Counted from the first letter of the stretch, positions 1 through 12,404 are shown. The stretch: DNA of 64,000 nt from Bryum argenteum (GCA_037043015.1 CM073328.1:12807495-12871494), one strand, 5' to 3'. Notes: a model not told the origin generated them from the letters alone. Made by a program: numbers and translations.

Positions 1-1
1 A

Positions 2-181
2 AATACCATTCACTCTGAACCATCCTCTGCCTCGAAGAAAAACAAGTTTCAAGACCAAGCATTACATTACTTTGGAAAAATGGTGGATAGTGGAGTAGCA
101 ATATTTGAATACTTTGCTAGAACTAATGAGTTACTTCAAAAGGTAGACCAGCAGATGGATCGCCTTATTGAAAAACTCTAG
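2..181 (+). CDS. C-terminal fragment of Myb/SANT-like protein of a PIF/Harbinger element
   Basis: An open frame enters from the left edge and ends at TAG 179-181, giving 59 residues. It is basic and serine-rich at first, then strongly helical (FEYFARTNELL, then QQMDRLIEKL). Plant PIF/Harbinger elements encode a Myb/SANT-like partner protein with this kind of helical C-terminus beside the transposase. The transposase remnant at 304-1,002 lies on the opposite strand only 120 bp away, so the two genes are convergent, as expected for such an element. The DNA-binding part is outside the window. The assignment rests mainly on context; it could also be the end of an unrelated trihelix or Myb-like host protein. 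Confidence 0.45.
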   Translation, partial: NTIHSEPSSASKKNKFQDQALHYFGKMVDSGVAIFEYFARTNELLQKVDQQMDRLIEKL

Positions 182-303
182 ATTTCAACATTGTTTTCTA
201 TGCTATCATCTTCTGGAAATACTACTTTATTTTTCCTCTTCAACTGCTCCTTGTAGTACACATCCGCTAGCATCAGATGAAATTCAGTAGCTTCTTTCAA
301 CAA

Positions 304-1002
304 TTATTTTGTTCTCTCATCTCTCTCTCCTCTTGTTTCAGTAATGCTTTCTTCTACCTCACAAGTCATGTCCATTTCACTTGTGTCAATGTATTCAATT
401 TGTACTACTTCTCTTTGTATGTTCCTCATCTCACTTATGCCGAATTCTAACACATGGGATAAATCCACATCCCTAAAATCACCAAAAGTTTGTAGAGATG
501 CTTTCTTCAACTCCTCTTCGGCACTTTCAGCCCAATTCATGTCAAATTCATCTCCATGAATTATGCACAAGTTGTGAAGGCAAAGGCAAGGGGTTACCAT
601 ACCCGGGATACTTCGAAGTGGCATATCGATTTTCTTCAATAGAATCCTCCACCTCCCCTTCAACATTCCAAATGCACGTTCGACCGCCATTCTTGTACTT
701 GATTAAATGACTTTCCAGTGTTGTTTCTCCCTAGAAAAACCGGCCTTCTCTCCTTTGAATGGTGAATAGAACCATAGACGCATAGGATAGGCGGCATCTC
801 CAATAAGCTTATATGGTAAAAATGTTCCACTCATAGTTCTCTTCCCAATTTCTGATTTTTGAAATAGAATCCAATCATGTATACTACCGGCCCACCCAAA
901 ATCATAATCCCAAAATTTGCATTGAGAATCCACTACACCTTGAAGTAAAACCAAATAAAATTCCTTCCTACAATAATATAAAGCCGGATATATATCAAAA
1001 GG
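304..1002 (-). pseudogene. PIF/Harbinger transposase fragment (DDE_Tnp_4 type)
   Basis: The minus strand encodes the C-terminal half of a Harbinger nuclease. Visible motifs are GVVDSQCKFWDYDFGW followed by SIHD (first and second acidic positions), KLIGDAAYP (third region) and RMAVERAFGMLKGRWRIL (the final acidic residue in VERAFG). The frame continues upstream of the first TTG/ATG-like start as far as about 1,002, reading ...YPALYYCRKEFYLVLLQ, and then meets a stop. An in-frame TAA at 703-705 separates the GDAAYP block from the VERAFG block, and the N-terminal half with the HTH is missing. It is therefore a truncated, inactive copy. It ends with an acidic tail at 304. Its partner gene fragment lies at 2-181. 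The family match is strong; exact element ends were not found. Confidence 0.85.
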
Positions 1003-1192
1003 TCAAAAACCATTAAAAAATGTGTATTATTATGGAAATTTTGGTGATATTACAGAAATCATGTGATACTACGGAGTACATGTGTGATATTATTAAACAT
1101 GCCATTTTTTACGCATAAATACTTCTGAACTTTACTTCAAAAATATGCTTGTAAAATGGCACGTTTGCACAATCTGCCACTTTAGCTCCGCT

Positions 1193-1220
1193 AAAATGGC
1201 ACATGGAATAGTGCCATTTT
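1193..1220. repeat. 10-bp perfect hairpin inside a short dispersed repeat
   Basis: AAAATGGCAC at 1193-1202 pairs perfectly with GTGCCATTTT at 1211-1220. The surrounding block (about 1,150-1,250) resembles about 3,880-3,970, which has the related hairpin at 3916-3943 and the same downstream text (AAYGRAATTGARGTTT). These are probably two old copies of one short element. No target duplication was identified. Confidence 0.5.
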
Positions 1221-1412
1221 AACGGAATTGAGGTTTTGTTCAAATAATACCTACTAACAACCCTTCCAAAACACTCTACAATATCATGAGCACTGCTGTA
1301 TAATTTGTCATGAACATTTTTCAACGTAACCTATAGTAGATTGAAGCATTGACTAGCATGCTATGGTTGAAAGAAGGAATCTAGGGTTGCATGATACACG
1401 TCCCCCATTTCG

Positions 1413-1505
1413 ATAAATGGGATGTTAGTGTGAACAACCGCATAAATGGGATGTTCTAAAGTGTGAACAATCGCACAAATGGGATGTTAGTGTGAACAAC
1501 CGCTA
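1413..1505. repeat. Short tandem repeat, about 30-bp unit, three copies
   Basis: The block AAATGGGATGTTAGTGTG, followed by AACAACCGC, occurs three times with small indels. It has no coding signature. Confidence 0.7.
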
Positions 1506-4093
1506 CACAAATGTTTCTTCCTTGCCTATGAAATGAAAAAAGCCATGGCTCATCTCCTTGTCAAGCTTACGCTCGCCTTCCAATCCGTTACCAGCCGACC
1601 ATGCCTGTAGGTAGTGCGTGGGCTTACCACCTACAAAATATACAATGATAACACATTTTGCATAGTATTCCATTTCTTTTTTTATTTTTCCTTCTACAAG
1701 AGTAAACGTCGTTATTGTCTTGCTAAGAAGGAAGTCAACACTGCTCTAGAACAGATTGTCATGAAGAGCCTCTCTTGGAGCCGCCTTGGTTGGATAAAGA
1801 TCTGTGAACCTCCCGAGGTAAGCTATAGCCGCAACAACTTTAATTTGTTTCCACTCCGTCATTTTTTGCCATCTCCCCGGCTCTAGCTTGAACCACATGA
1901 CTTTAGGGAGTAATAGAGACATGGAAAAATCTTTGAGTAAGGGTGTCTACGTAGTTGATCGATGAGTTCCCCACGATGGAAGAAAGATCAAAATGCTTGT
2001 AACCGGATGGTACAGTCGCAAATCTAGGTGTAGTGGATCTGAGAATATAGCCCCCTTAAATATGTCCGAAAACGCCTCAATCAAAGCCTACAGGAACCAA
2101 AGGCACACTAAATGTACTAGACTTCAACTATAGGTAGAGGACAAAAGATCTCAGGAGGAATTATGACCAAGCAAGAGATGTCTAGATCTGCACTTGAGAT
2201 TGAAGTTCGAAAGCGTGACTACGCAGGTGGAAGAGGGTCCGATGTGAAGCCAACACGCTTTCCAAGTATTAGCTTGACTGTCATCTCCTAGCCGTGAGAT
2301 TACGACGACTTTTAATCTCATTTGAAAACTAAGCAACTGGACAACCTTGAGGCAACCTTGCTTTCTTGAGTAGCTACTCCTCACCACGGCTTTCCACTCC
2401 CATACATCAACTCACGTCGAGAACTTAGCTTCTCTCACACTGATTTTGGTGATCATTACGAGCTTAATATCCTTAAGCCACAAAGTCGTTGGTCCAACAT
2501 CACCATGAACTTTGATCTGAATCGCCGCTAGATCTCGAACTAAGTTGGGTTAACTTTCCTAAAAAAGTGGATCCACATTTTCGAGTTGATCTCTCTTTAC
2601 CAACGTAAATCATTTGTAGAGCAGTCGGTAAGGGACCACCTCAAAGGGACCACCTCAAGCTAGATTCTATTGATCCACACCACTCTTCGGAGACAATGCG
2701 TGTGTATGACGCCACAATCTTCTAATGCGGCCTTTCACAACAAAGTACAGAGCTCCATTACCTCCCAAAGCTCTCATGTCTCCAATTTTAGATTTTCATG
2801 AAATTCTACTTCGATAGTTGGCTACATATGCCTTATAGCAATACAATAGTTGGCTGGGCATCCCTAATAGCAAGGTGGTATCTAGCTAGACATGACTCAT
2901 GTTTGTAGTTTACTTTATCCCAAACTAAGGCTTTATAATTCTATTTTTGGGGTGATTTGAAGACCGGAATCGCACAAGTGTGTCTTAGGCACAAAGGAGT
3001 CTCATTGCTAGTAGAGGGAGATATGTAGTAAAGGTTTTCTCTATGGTGTTAGGAGATGAATCCCAGAATAAGGTCATCCTCACTTTGTATGGCAGGTACA
3101 TGATCGGCAAAACTTGTGGCATTTTGGCATGTTAGAGAGCTCCATGTCTCCATTTTCCTTGAGAGCTCCTCTTGCTGTGATATAATAAGTACAGAAGCAA
3201 GGTGGGAGCACAACATTTGGATCCCAAAGCATAAGAGAGACATAAGTTTGGAGTTGTCACAAAGAATAAGCAAGTGGAGGCACTTGTAACCTTGTCAAAC
3301 GGTTGTTGCTTGGAGGATGTATTTGACATAAGTATATTCGATCGATTGGCTAAAGCTCGTCTCTCTAATTCTTAAACTCTTACAAGATCCAGTTTGGGCA
3401 TTTAGGGTTTTGAGATCCCTACTTTGAACATTATGGTGTTAAAGTTTATTAGTTTTAACAAATCGTTTTGTAACACATAGTTTAAATTAACTATAAGATA
3501 TTACTAGTGGATTCACAATGCAATTTGCAGATTAAAAACTCGAAGGCTTTAAAAGTGCAAGGAGTCAATTTTGGTAATCGTAGCAAAATCTTAACCACAA
3601 ACTTATAGGGTTCAAATAAAGCCTTTGCTAGAAGTAACATCAAGTCCGTAAAGTGGCATTAAGTGCCAAAATGGTGCGTTTTGTAATGTTCATGAAGCGG
3701 AAAATAACATAGATTTTTAAACCTTTTTGTTGGTTTGTGGCCTCCGAATGGTCGTTGAGAAATGTTTATCATGTTATAGAATCAATTATTATTATAGAGA
3801 ACATGCAGAATATTGAAAATGTGTCATTTTAGAAACACAATTTGATATGCTTCTCCAATGGCAGGCTGGCCAAAATGGCACATCTAGTGCACCAAAATGG
3901 CAGAATTAGTGCACCAAAATGGTACATGAAATGACGCCATTTTAATGAAATTGAAGTTTAAGTTAAGTCGCAACAAACAAAGCAGAAACTTCAACGTATA
4001 TAGGTTGAGCATGCTCCACGACCTTAAGGTCAAACTCTTAAGTTTCATGTTGTGTTCGTTCATACAAGGACGATCTCCCAACATTGTAATTCA
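1506..4093. other. Region without recognisable genes
   Basis: Only short open frames without family features were seen here on either strand. The 3,880-3,970 part repeats the 1,150-1,250 block. A stretch around 2,040-3,420 has slightly richer codon texture but no motif I can name; it may be old transposon debris. Confidence 0.5.
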
Positions 4094-4208
4094 AGACACC
4101 ACAAGCCTTGGCTTCGTAGGTAGGGCTCATAGCCCCGTGGTTGTGGGTTGTATACTCCTTGTTGTCGTTGTTTTCACCACCACAATCCACCCAACAATAG
4201 TAGAGGTC
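4094..4208 (+). mobile_element. SINE fragment (tRNA-like head only)
   Basis: This stretch matches the first ~115 bp of the full SINE at 12,405-12,762: CACCACAAGCCTTGGCTT, a diverged box B region, then CCACCCAACAATAGTAG. It is the most diverged copy in the window and lacks the 3' half. It lies 280 bp outside the piggyBac left end. Confidence 0.7.
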
Positions 4209-4841
4209 TAATATGCCTCATTATACAGCATACATTGAAGACCTTTTGGGATAATACCATGCCGTGGGGTAATTCTATGGGAAATGACATTATAGGCAGA
4301 TTTTCCTTTAAGTTAAAGAAGTAATTGAAAATAATACATTGATTGGTTCAAAAATAAACATATATTATCAATAAAACTGATTCAAGGAATCATTTACTAA
4401 TTAGTTGGCCATAAGTTTGGCTACCTTGGCACACTACTGACCCACCAAAGTGAGCAATAACCTTGCCTCTCCAATTGAAAGAAACTTAACCCTTAAAGGC
4501 GCCAGTCAACCCGAGGGGCTGTTTCCAGAACTTTAGGGGGGCCTACTGACGTCATGCATGCACCGAATATTCTTGCTTTGGTACCGTTGTGGTCAGGACC
4601 ACCTCCTCCGTCGAAAACAATTATCATCACTTCGATCGCTCTTGTATCGATTTTGCAATTGCAATCCCAAGCTATTCGGAGGCCCTCGCTCATGTTCGAG
4701 CTCCTGCCCGAGTGCGGCCATCGCCATTCTCCGTTTGGTTTCGAAGGAGCCAACCTCCTTTTCAATCACCGGTGTCAGAACGTAGTTGTATTTTTAGGTT
4801 GCAGGAGACAAACCGTTTCTTTGGACTTTTGTGCAACGGTC

Positions 4842-5219
4842 ATGGCAGGTAGAAACAGTGAAACGGTTGTGGATTGGGTTCATCATGGCGAGCAACACCG
4901 TACAAGATTTCTCAATGAGTTTGAGAATTGGTTGCGTACTTGTCAAGGACAAGGTGATTCCGTTGTCGCTGAGTGTTTCCGCTTACTTGATGAAACCTAC
5001 CTACTTTCTCTCCCGCTTCCTAGAGGTGTAGTACTTCCTGAGAATCTTGGACCTAGAAATTTCAGATTTTTGTTTAGAAAAAACGTTGCTGCTTTGTTGC
5101 GTTGGAAGGAACGAAGAAGTGAAGGAGATAGCAGTGGATTCTCTAATTCCATGAACAACTACATTCGCAAAATTTGGTGGCCTGACAAATACTCGAGCGC
5201 GCTTCATCGACGTGCATAG
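4842..5219 (+). CDS. Unknown 125-aa protein inside the piggyBac element
   Basis: Starting at the ATG at 4,842, this frame gives 125 residues beginning MAGRNSETVVDWVHHGEQHR. The frame is open further upstream to 4,554, but that part reads like non-coding sequence. Notable features are tryptophan-containing blocks (FENWLRTCQGQG, RKIWWPDKYSS) and a basic C-terminus. It looks more like a real or once-real protein than the surrounding frames. I do not recognise the family. Its position between the left terminus and the transposase suggests an accessory gene of the element or a captured host exon. Confidence 0.4.
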   Translation: MAGRNSETVVDWVHHGEQHRTRFLNEFENWLRTCQGQGDSVVAECFRLLDETYLLSLPLPRGVVLPENLGPRNFRFLFRKNVAALLRWKERRSEGDSSGFSNSMNNYIRKIWWPDKYSSALHRRA

Positions 5220-5484
5220 CTCGGAGGTGAACAAGCGATGGAGCAAAACAATTTGGTTCGTTTTTTTCTTTCTTACTTGATGTGTCAATGTGTCGTTTTC
5301 TAATTTATTCCATATACTAGAACCCCAAGCGGCCTTAGCACCTAAAAAAAGAAGGCGGAGTTGTAGTGTGCTCTTATTGAAAGCTACATGAGCCAAGGTC
5401 TTGTCGATCGAGGCAAATGAAGCCTTTTAGAGACTATGCGGCTTGCCGTTGGCGATATCGTACCCTCGGTTCTGAGCTTTGATA

Positions 5485-5902
5485 GCGATCATGGGGATTT
5501 TCACCATTCTTTGGACTATTGACCGTTGCAATCATAGGGATTTTCACCATTCTTTGGATTCTTGGACTTGATCATAGGGATTTTCACCAATCTTTGGATT
5601 TGTTGGACCGCTGCGATCATAGGGATTTTTACCATTCTTTGGATTCTTTGGACTTGGATCATAGGGATTTTCACCATTCTTTGGATTCTTTGGACTTGGA
5701 TCATAGGGATTTTCACCATTCTTTGGATTCTTTGGACTTGATCATAGGAATTTTCACCAATGCTGGACTGTTGGACTGCTGCGATCATAGGGATTTTTAC
5801 CATTGTTGGATTGCTGGACTTGGATCATAGGGATTTTCACCAATGCTGGACTGTTGAACTGCTGCGATCATAGGGATTTTTACCATTGTTGGATTGCTGG
5901 AC
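5485..5902. repeat. Minisatellite, about ten units of 40-44 bp
   Basis: The core GATCATAGGGATTTT, then CACCA and TTTGGA, recurs about ten times. Two unit types partly alternate, one ending in GGACTTG and the other in CTGC. Both strands are open across part of the array, which follows from the unit composition and does not indicate coding. The array lies inside the piggyBac element. Confidence 0.9.
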
Positions 5903-5934
5903 GATTACAAGTTAGAAGGGCTTTTACTTGATTA

Positions 5935-6225
5935 AGGTACAATGCTCTTAAACCGCTCGGCACCCCAAAACCGATCAGGCCCCATTCCTAGATTCTAAAA
6001 GAACAGATGTACCTCATTCGTACATTTGAGTATGTGAGCGGTTTAAGGTCATGTACACTTTTGACTTCAGAAATTTCTAGCAAATTCAGCTTTTGCTATT
6101 TAATTGTGGAATTTTTCGCACTCACTCTCCCCCTGTTTCCGCATCCAAGAAAAATTTCAAATAATAGACCTGAAGTCACAACCATGCTGCATCGCTTATT
6201 CGAGCGGTTTAAGGGCAGTGTACCT
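5935..6225. mobile_element. MITE with 25-bp inverted ends and TA duplication, nested in piggyBac
   Basis: The left end AGGTACAATGCTCTTAAACC, continuing GCTCG, matches the reverse complement of the right end (CGAGCGGTTTAAGG to GTACCT, ending 6,225) at 23 of 25 positions. TA flanks both sides (5,933-5,934 and 6,226-6,227). The interior (291 bp in all) has no coding capacity. TA flanks fit Tc1/mariner or Stowaway-type mobilisation. Confidence 0.75.
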
Positions 6226-6496
6226 TAGAAGATAGACTTGACTTGATAGGTATCAAAATCAGTGGAAACGATCTGGTATTTTACTGAATCAACTAATCAG
6301 GATTTACATGTTAATAATCGGTGTAGGATGATTTGATTAGGTTAGGAGCACGCTCGAATTTTTTTGAACTAGTTAATCCACTTGAATTAACCGAATTGAG
6401 CATTTCGTAACCCTAATTCATCCCAAGGCTTGGGCAAGTGAATGTTATTTAGTTAGACCACAGTCTCTTTGCCCTCATGCTCCTCACTATTAGTGA

Positions 6497-9268
6497 TTGC
6501 AGGTCAATGCTGGGGCTACATCGTCCGGTGTGCAAGCAAAGGATCGATCAGAGGCTTTGATCCCGGTGCAATCCTCATTGCTAGTGCTCTTGATGCCGGC
6601 GAGTGCTAGCGGAGGTCGCAGCAGAGGTTCAGTAATTCGTAGCAGAGGTGCCGCTCCGAGGTCATCCCCTGTTTCGGCTTTGCCATCGTTGGCACCAATG
6701 TTGCAGCACGTGCATTCGTCACCAACGTTGCAGCAGGTGCATTCGTCCGTTGTTGGAGGGGTTACATTCATCGGACTTCCTGGGGCTCTACACCCTGTCC
6801 AACAAGTTGGAAGCCCTGGTGGCCAGCAGGTGCTAGGCCCAATCACACATGATGGACCCCCTCATCAGCAAGTTTGCCAGAGGTTACAATTGGGCGTAGG
6901 AGGGGAGTTGACATTGGAGCCAGTAAGTAAAAGAAAACGCCAATCAAAATAAAAAATTGCTCTATTCACTGGTGAGTCCTCTAATCCTCATGTGGATCAT
7001 AATATGATTATGTTTGATGAGATGAGAAATTCTCAACTCGAGAATACCAATGCATTTATCGGTGGTTTGCAGGATGAATTTGAAGAAGGTGAGGGCATGG
7101 AATCTCTCCTCCAAGCGCTCGGGAACGAAGAAATTTGTAGCTTAGATAGTAATCAAGAGATGGATTTTGAGAAAATTTGGGCATCTTCTTCTTTGACAAG
7201 AAGAAATGTTACACTTCGTTCCGATTCTAATATAAACTTACATGTACCTTTATTTGACTTGGGTTGTTGTGGTCGGTCTTGTGTGGTCCCGAGATGTGAA
7301 ATGCCTAATCTTATAATTCATGAAGATAGTGAAGCTAATTGTTTGGAATTTTTTTGGGGCACAGTAACTAATGAATTTTATGATCCCATGTTAGCTATAG
7401 ACATGTTCACTATTTTGTTGTATGAACCCTGGGGGTCTTTTGATGTGCCCGAAGCGGTGGTAAGGTTTGTAGATGACAATGACGAATTTGCTAGTGTAAG
7501 TGAAATTCAATTATGGGGTCAACGTTTAAAAACCCCTAGTCCATCGCATAGCTCAAGTAGTAATAGTGACTTTTCTTATTTACGGGGGCAATCGAATTCC
7601 AACTTATCTAATGATATGGATAAATTAGAATCTCTTGAATTGACCCCTAACTCTAAAAAATGGTTTATTCAATCGTCTCAACCAACACAAGAATTAGGTT
7701 TAGATTGCGATTTGACATTTGAAGAATTTAGTAAATTATCTATTGGTGATAGATTTCAAGAAGGAATGTGGAATAATCCATCCAAACAACTCCCTCCTAT
7801 TATTTGGTTGGGGGAAAATCAAGGTTTAAAAGACCCTTTGTCAAATTGTCTCAGCCCGTTGGATTTTTTTTTGCTTTTTTGGCCCAATTCTATTCTTGTG
7901 AAAATTGTTAGGATGACTAATTTGTATGCGGCATTTAATTTAAGTGAAGGTAGGACACGTGGGGGAAGTAAGTGGGTTAGATTGACTGTAAAGGAATTAT
8001 TGAAGTTCTTTGGAGTTTTAATGTTTATGGGCATAAAAAAATTGCCATGTGTTAGATTACATTGGACAAAAAAATTCATAGACTTATTTAAAACCGACAC
8101 TATTAGGAAACATATGACTAGAAAACGTTTTGAGGATATTCTAAGATGTATACACTTAGTAGATAACAAAGATGTAAGTGTTGATAAAAATAGCCCACAA
8201 TATAATAAATTGGCAAAAACCGAATGGTTAGTAGTGGAACATAACAAATTATGTAGTGATTATTATTTTCCTGAGCCAAATCTAGGTGTTGATGAGATGA
8301 TGATTAAGTATACGGAAAAATATGCTCCAATTAAACAATATATGAAGGCTAAGCCCACGAAATATGGTGTGAAAATTTGGTGTCTTGCAAATTGTGATTC
8401 TAAGTATGTGCAGAAAATAGAGATTTATTGTGGAGCATGTGACTCTCAAGAAGAAGGGAATGTTGGTGGGAGAACGGTTTTGAATCTCATGAAAAGTTTA
8501 GAAGGTAAGGGTCACATTGTCACTTGTGACAATTTTTTTACTTCTCCCATATTATTTTGGCAATTGTTGGAGCGTGGTATATTTGCTACGGGAACTTGCA
8601 GGACGAATCGCATTGGTTGGCCTCAAGCCCTCACCAATACACCGACATCGGGAACCCGAGGGCAATTGTGGTATCGGGTGCATGCTAGTGGCAAAATGTG
8701 CGCTGTCACATGGTTTGATAATAAACCGGTATGTTTACTTTCAACTGCTTGTAGTCCTATTGATTCCACAAAGTCTTTGTTTATTAGCCGTTGGCATGTA
8801 GGGGGTCACATCCAAATTCCCGCTTCTCCCGTTTTATTGCACTACCAACAACATATGCGTGGAGTAGATGTCCATGATCAATTGCGTGGTTATTATAGTT
8901 TGCAAAGACGTGATCATAAATGGTGGCACAAATTTTTTTCACATCCTAGATCAATCGTTTTTGAATGCATTTATTTTGTATAAAATGGCTATGGTGCTTA
9001 GGAAAATAAAACCAATATCACATTTAGAGTTTTATGTTCAAGTTGCTAACGCCGTGACTTACGAGCCAGAAAAGATGCTAACATGTATGCCAAGGGCCTC
9101 GGTGCCAAATCCAGGCAAGTTACACTATACCATGGCATGGTCCGGACATGAAACCCGTCGCCGACGTCATTGCGTTGTATGTAGGAAAGTTCAACAATTT
9201 TATTGCCCACTTGAAATGTGGCAATTTGTATGGGAAATTGTTTCATTATTCATCATTCAAAATATTGA
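6497..9268 (+). pseudogene. piggyBac transposase (catalytic DDD intact, frame broken)
   Basis: The main frame 6,992-8,983 (663 codons from GTG; first ATG 7,004) contains the DDE_Tnp_1_7 core. The catalytic aspartates are in LGVDEMMIKY (GAT 8,291), VTCDNFFTS (GAC 8,528) and MRGVDVHDQ (GAT 8,867), spaced 79 and 113 residues apart, close to the family pattern. In the same frame upstream, 6,497-6,949 is open and ends SKRKRQSK (nuclear-localisation-like) before a single in-frame TAA at 6,950-6,952, so the ancestral protein was probably longer. A one-base indel in the T7 run at 8,933-8,939 shifts the frame, and coding continues as ILDQSFLNAFILYKMAM. A second lesion near 9,211 breaks the C-terminal cysteine-rich zinc-binding domain, which otherwise reads to TGA 9,266-9,268. 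Known role: cut-and-paste transposition at TTAA. Three lesions make this copy non-functional as written; some may be assembly errors. Confidence 0.9.
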
Positions 9269-9785
9269 GAACAACTAGTTTGATTTTTATTTTTTTTGTA
9301 TATGTAAATCTTTTAGATTTCATGAATAAAATAAACTACAAAATCTTTTATGGTGCTATTGTATTTTTTAGATTATGATTTATGAGACTATATATCATTG
9401 GGCACTCATCCCACTCTCTCTACCCCCCATTAGTGAAAATTTTAGTCCTCATCTCAGGCCCATTCAGTCCTTCGCCCATTCAGTCCTCCGTCAGTCATAC
9501 TACAAGAGAAAAAATAAAAAATAAAAAAACAGAGGCAAGACAAGGCAAAAAAACAGAGGGGCTTGGAAAAAAATAGAGGGGCTTGGAGGGGGCTTGGAAG
9601 TTGCAGGTCCCATGCCCATGCCCGACCTCGCAGGTCCCAGCCCGCGCCCGTGTCTGGCTGCTCAATTCAACTCCAGGTTTGAAGCACGCCTTCTGCATCG
9701 AAGTCGCAGGCTGCCCCTGCTCCATAAAGTTCCCTTTTTTATTCCGGGCTGCCCGCCCAAGACTGTAAGGACCTTTAAGGGTTAA

Positions 9786-10954
<1,169 letters not shown>

Positions 10955-11060
10955 TACTCCCTCTGTCCCATTTATATTGTCCAGTAAGTTCTCTCAAATC
11001 TACCTCCCAATGTAGATTTGAGAGAAACTACTAGACAATATAAATGGGACGGAGGGAGTA
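10955..11060. mobile_element. Stowaway-like palindromic MITE with TA duplication
   Basis: The element at 10,957-11,058 starts CTCCCTCTGTCCC and ends GGGACGGAGGGAG, flanked by TA on both sides. These are the classic Stowaway ends. The two halves are almost perfectly complementary (AGTTCTCTCAAATCTAC against GTAGATTTGAGAGAAAC), so the transcript would fold as one long hairpin. A second copy lies at 43,893-43,994. Confidence 0.92.
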
Positions 11061-12090
11061 TTGATCTTTGGATTTGAGCTAGGTTTTTCATAAAGAAGAA
11101 CAGGTGAAAGTAGCCTAGCTTCAGTGGTTTATGGTTGCTAAAAGAAGGATCTCACATTCTCCAAGTGGAGCCGTTGTTCACAGCGGAACAATTGAAATTC
11201 AACAATGTGTTCAACTCAATCTCGAGGTGTGTGCTATAGTAGAGTGGTCTAAAATGGAGCATAATGGATCTCTACATCGATAATGTTTATGAGTGTTAGG
11301 TACACTAATTTACATAAATATGTTGTAATTTTTTACTTTCGATCAATATTTTTACCCTCCATATTGTTCAAGTTGGGGATATTTTAATAGTATATGCATC
11401 AATACTCTTAATAAGAATTATTATCAGGAGTAAAAACTTGTAGCATTTCAAATCTCCAAACAAAACACAACACTGATGATCATTAGAGTAGTAATAATCA
11501 CTCAAAGCTTCTCCATACCACATTACCATGTACACACTCCAAACATTATAGCGTGTCACTTTGAGGCTCCATTCTGGAAACAACTAATTCAATTTCAATT
11601 TCAATCTCAAAAATTTCAAATTTCATAAATTCCAATTTCAAAAATTCATAATTCACTTTAAAAGAGTCCAAAATTGATGATTTCACTTGTTTTATCTTTC
11701 TACTAATTTTCCCCATGTACAATAATTGCTTGCATTGGTAATACCCCCATAGATTGCCCGTGCTACATATTGAGTCATTATTGAGCATCTTATTGTACTG
11801 AACACTTGATATTATGGGACTCTTGTTCATACCTTTACACTATAAATTCTTAGTGTTCAACCCGTTCTCAAGATGTGATATACAATGTGTGGCAAAACTC
11901 AGTCAACCTTGATGAAATAGATATTTGGCAGTCAATTCCTCACAACTGATTAAATGAAATGACCATGCCATTATAAATGCAATGAAGTGGTAAAAAATGA
12001 ATGGAAGAATTTCTAAGACCAAACTGGCATGGGCACACGAATGTCAATCTTTACATAGTCCACATTGTAAGCACAGTGTGAGGATAGACC
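11061..12090. other. No recognisable gene; left flank of the Tc1-like element
   Basis: The sequence is AT-rich without coding signal. TACAATGTGTGGCAAAACTC near 11,880-11,900 resembles a Tc1-type terminal sequence, but I could not find a convincing partner at the right side. Confidence 0.4.
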
Positions 12091-12404
12091 ATGGTGCTCT
12101 TAGATGAGCTTTGTGGTAGTGCTAGAAGAGACCTCAATAACTCCATTTTGGTGATGTTGCAAGTTGGTCGGACTACAAGAAATGTAGCACATGAGTTGCA
12201 GGTGTCTGAGAATTATGTTGCAAGACTTAAAAGAAGACATTATGCGATTTGTCAGCTAATAGTAGTAGTAGACCACAAGCGCTAAGTGATGGATAGAGGA
12301 GAGCATAGGTTCTTGTTGTCACATCAAGAGGTTTTGAAATTGCTACACAAGTTTGCCGAGCATGTACGCAAGGAATGTCATGTTAGTGTCAGTGTTGATA
12401 CAGT

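Larger units (their letters stand above)
4486..9785 (+). mobile_element. piggyBac-superfamily DNA transposon, 5.3 kb, with TTAA target duplication
   Basis: The left end reads TTAA then CCCTTAAAGGCGCC from 4,486. The right end reads GGACCTTTAAGGG then TTAA, ending at 9,785. The inverted ends therefore share CCCTTAAAGG directly next to TTAA on both sides, the hallmark of piggyBac insertion. The enclosed transposase (6,497-9,268) has the three piggyBac catalytic aspartates, so ends and enzyme agree. The element also carries a 125-codon ORF at 4,842-5,219, a minisatellite at 5,485-5,902 and a nested TA-flanked MITE at 5,935-6,225. It is a plausible source of activity for the many short TTAA-flanked elements further right, whose ends (CCCCTAAAGGTCC) are close but not identical. 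Frame breaks suggest this copy is recently inactivated or mis-assembled. Confidence 0.9.

Noticed and set aside
1413..1505. Regular short repeats that might suggest a CRISPR array
   Set aside because: Only three imperfect units in head-to-tail contact without spacers, in eukaryotic DNA.
5516..5830. Repetitive frames on both strands
   Set aside because: Produced by the 40-44 bp minisatellite, open on both strands because of unit composition.
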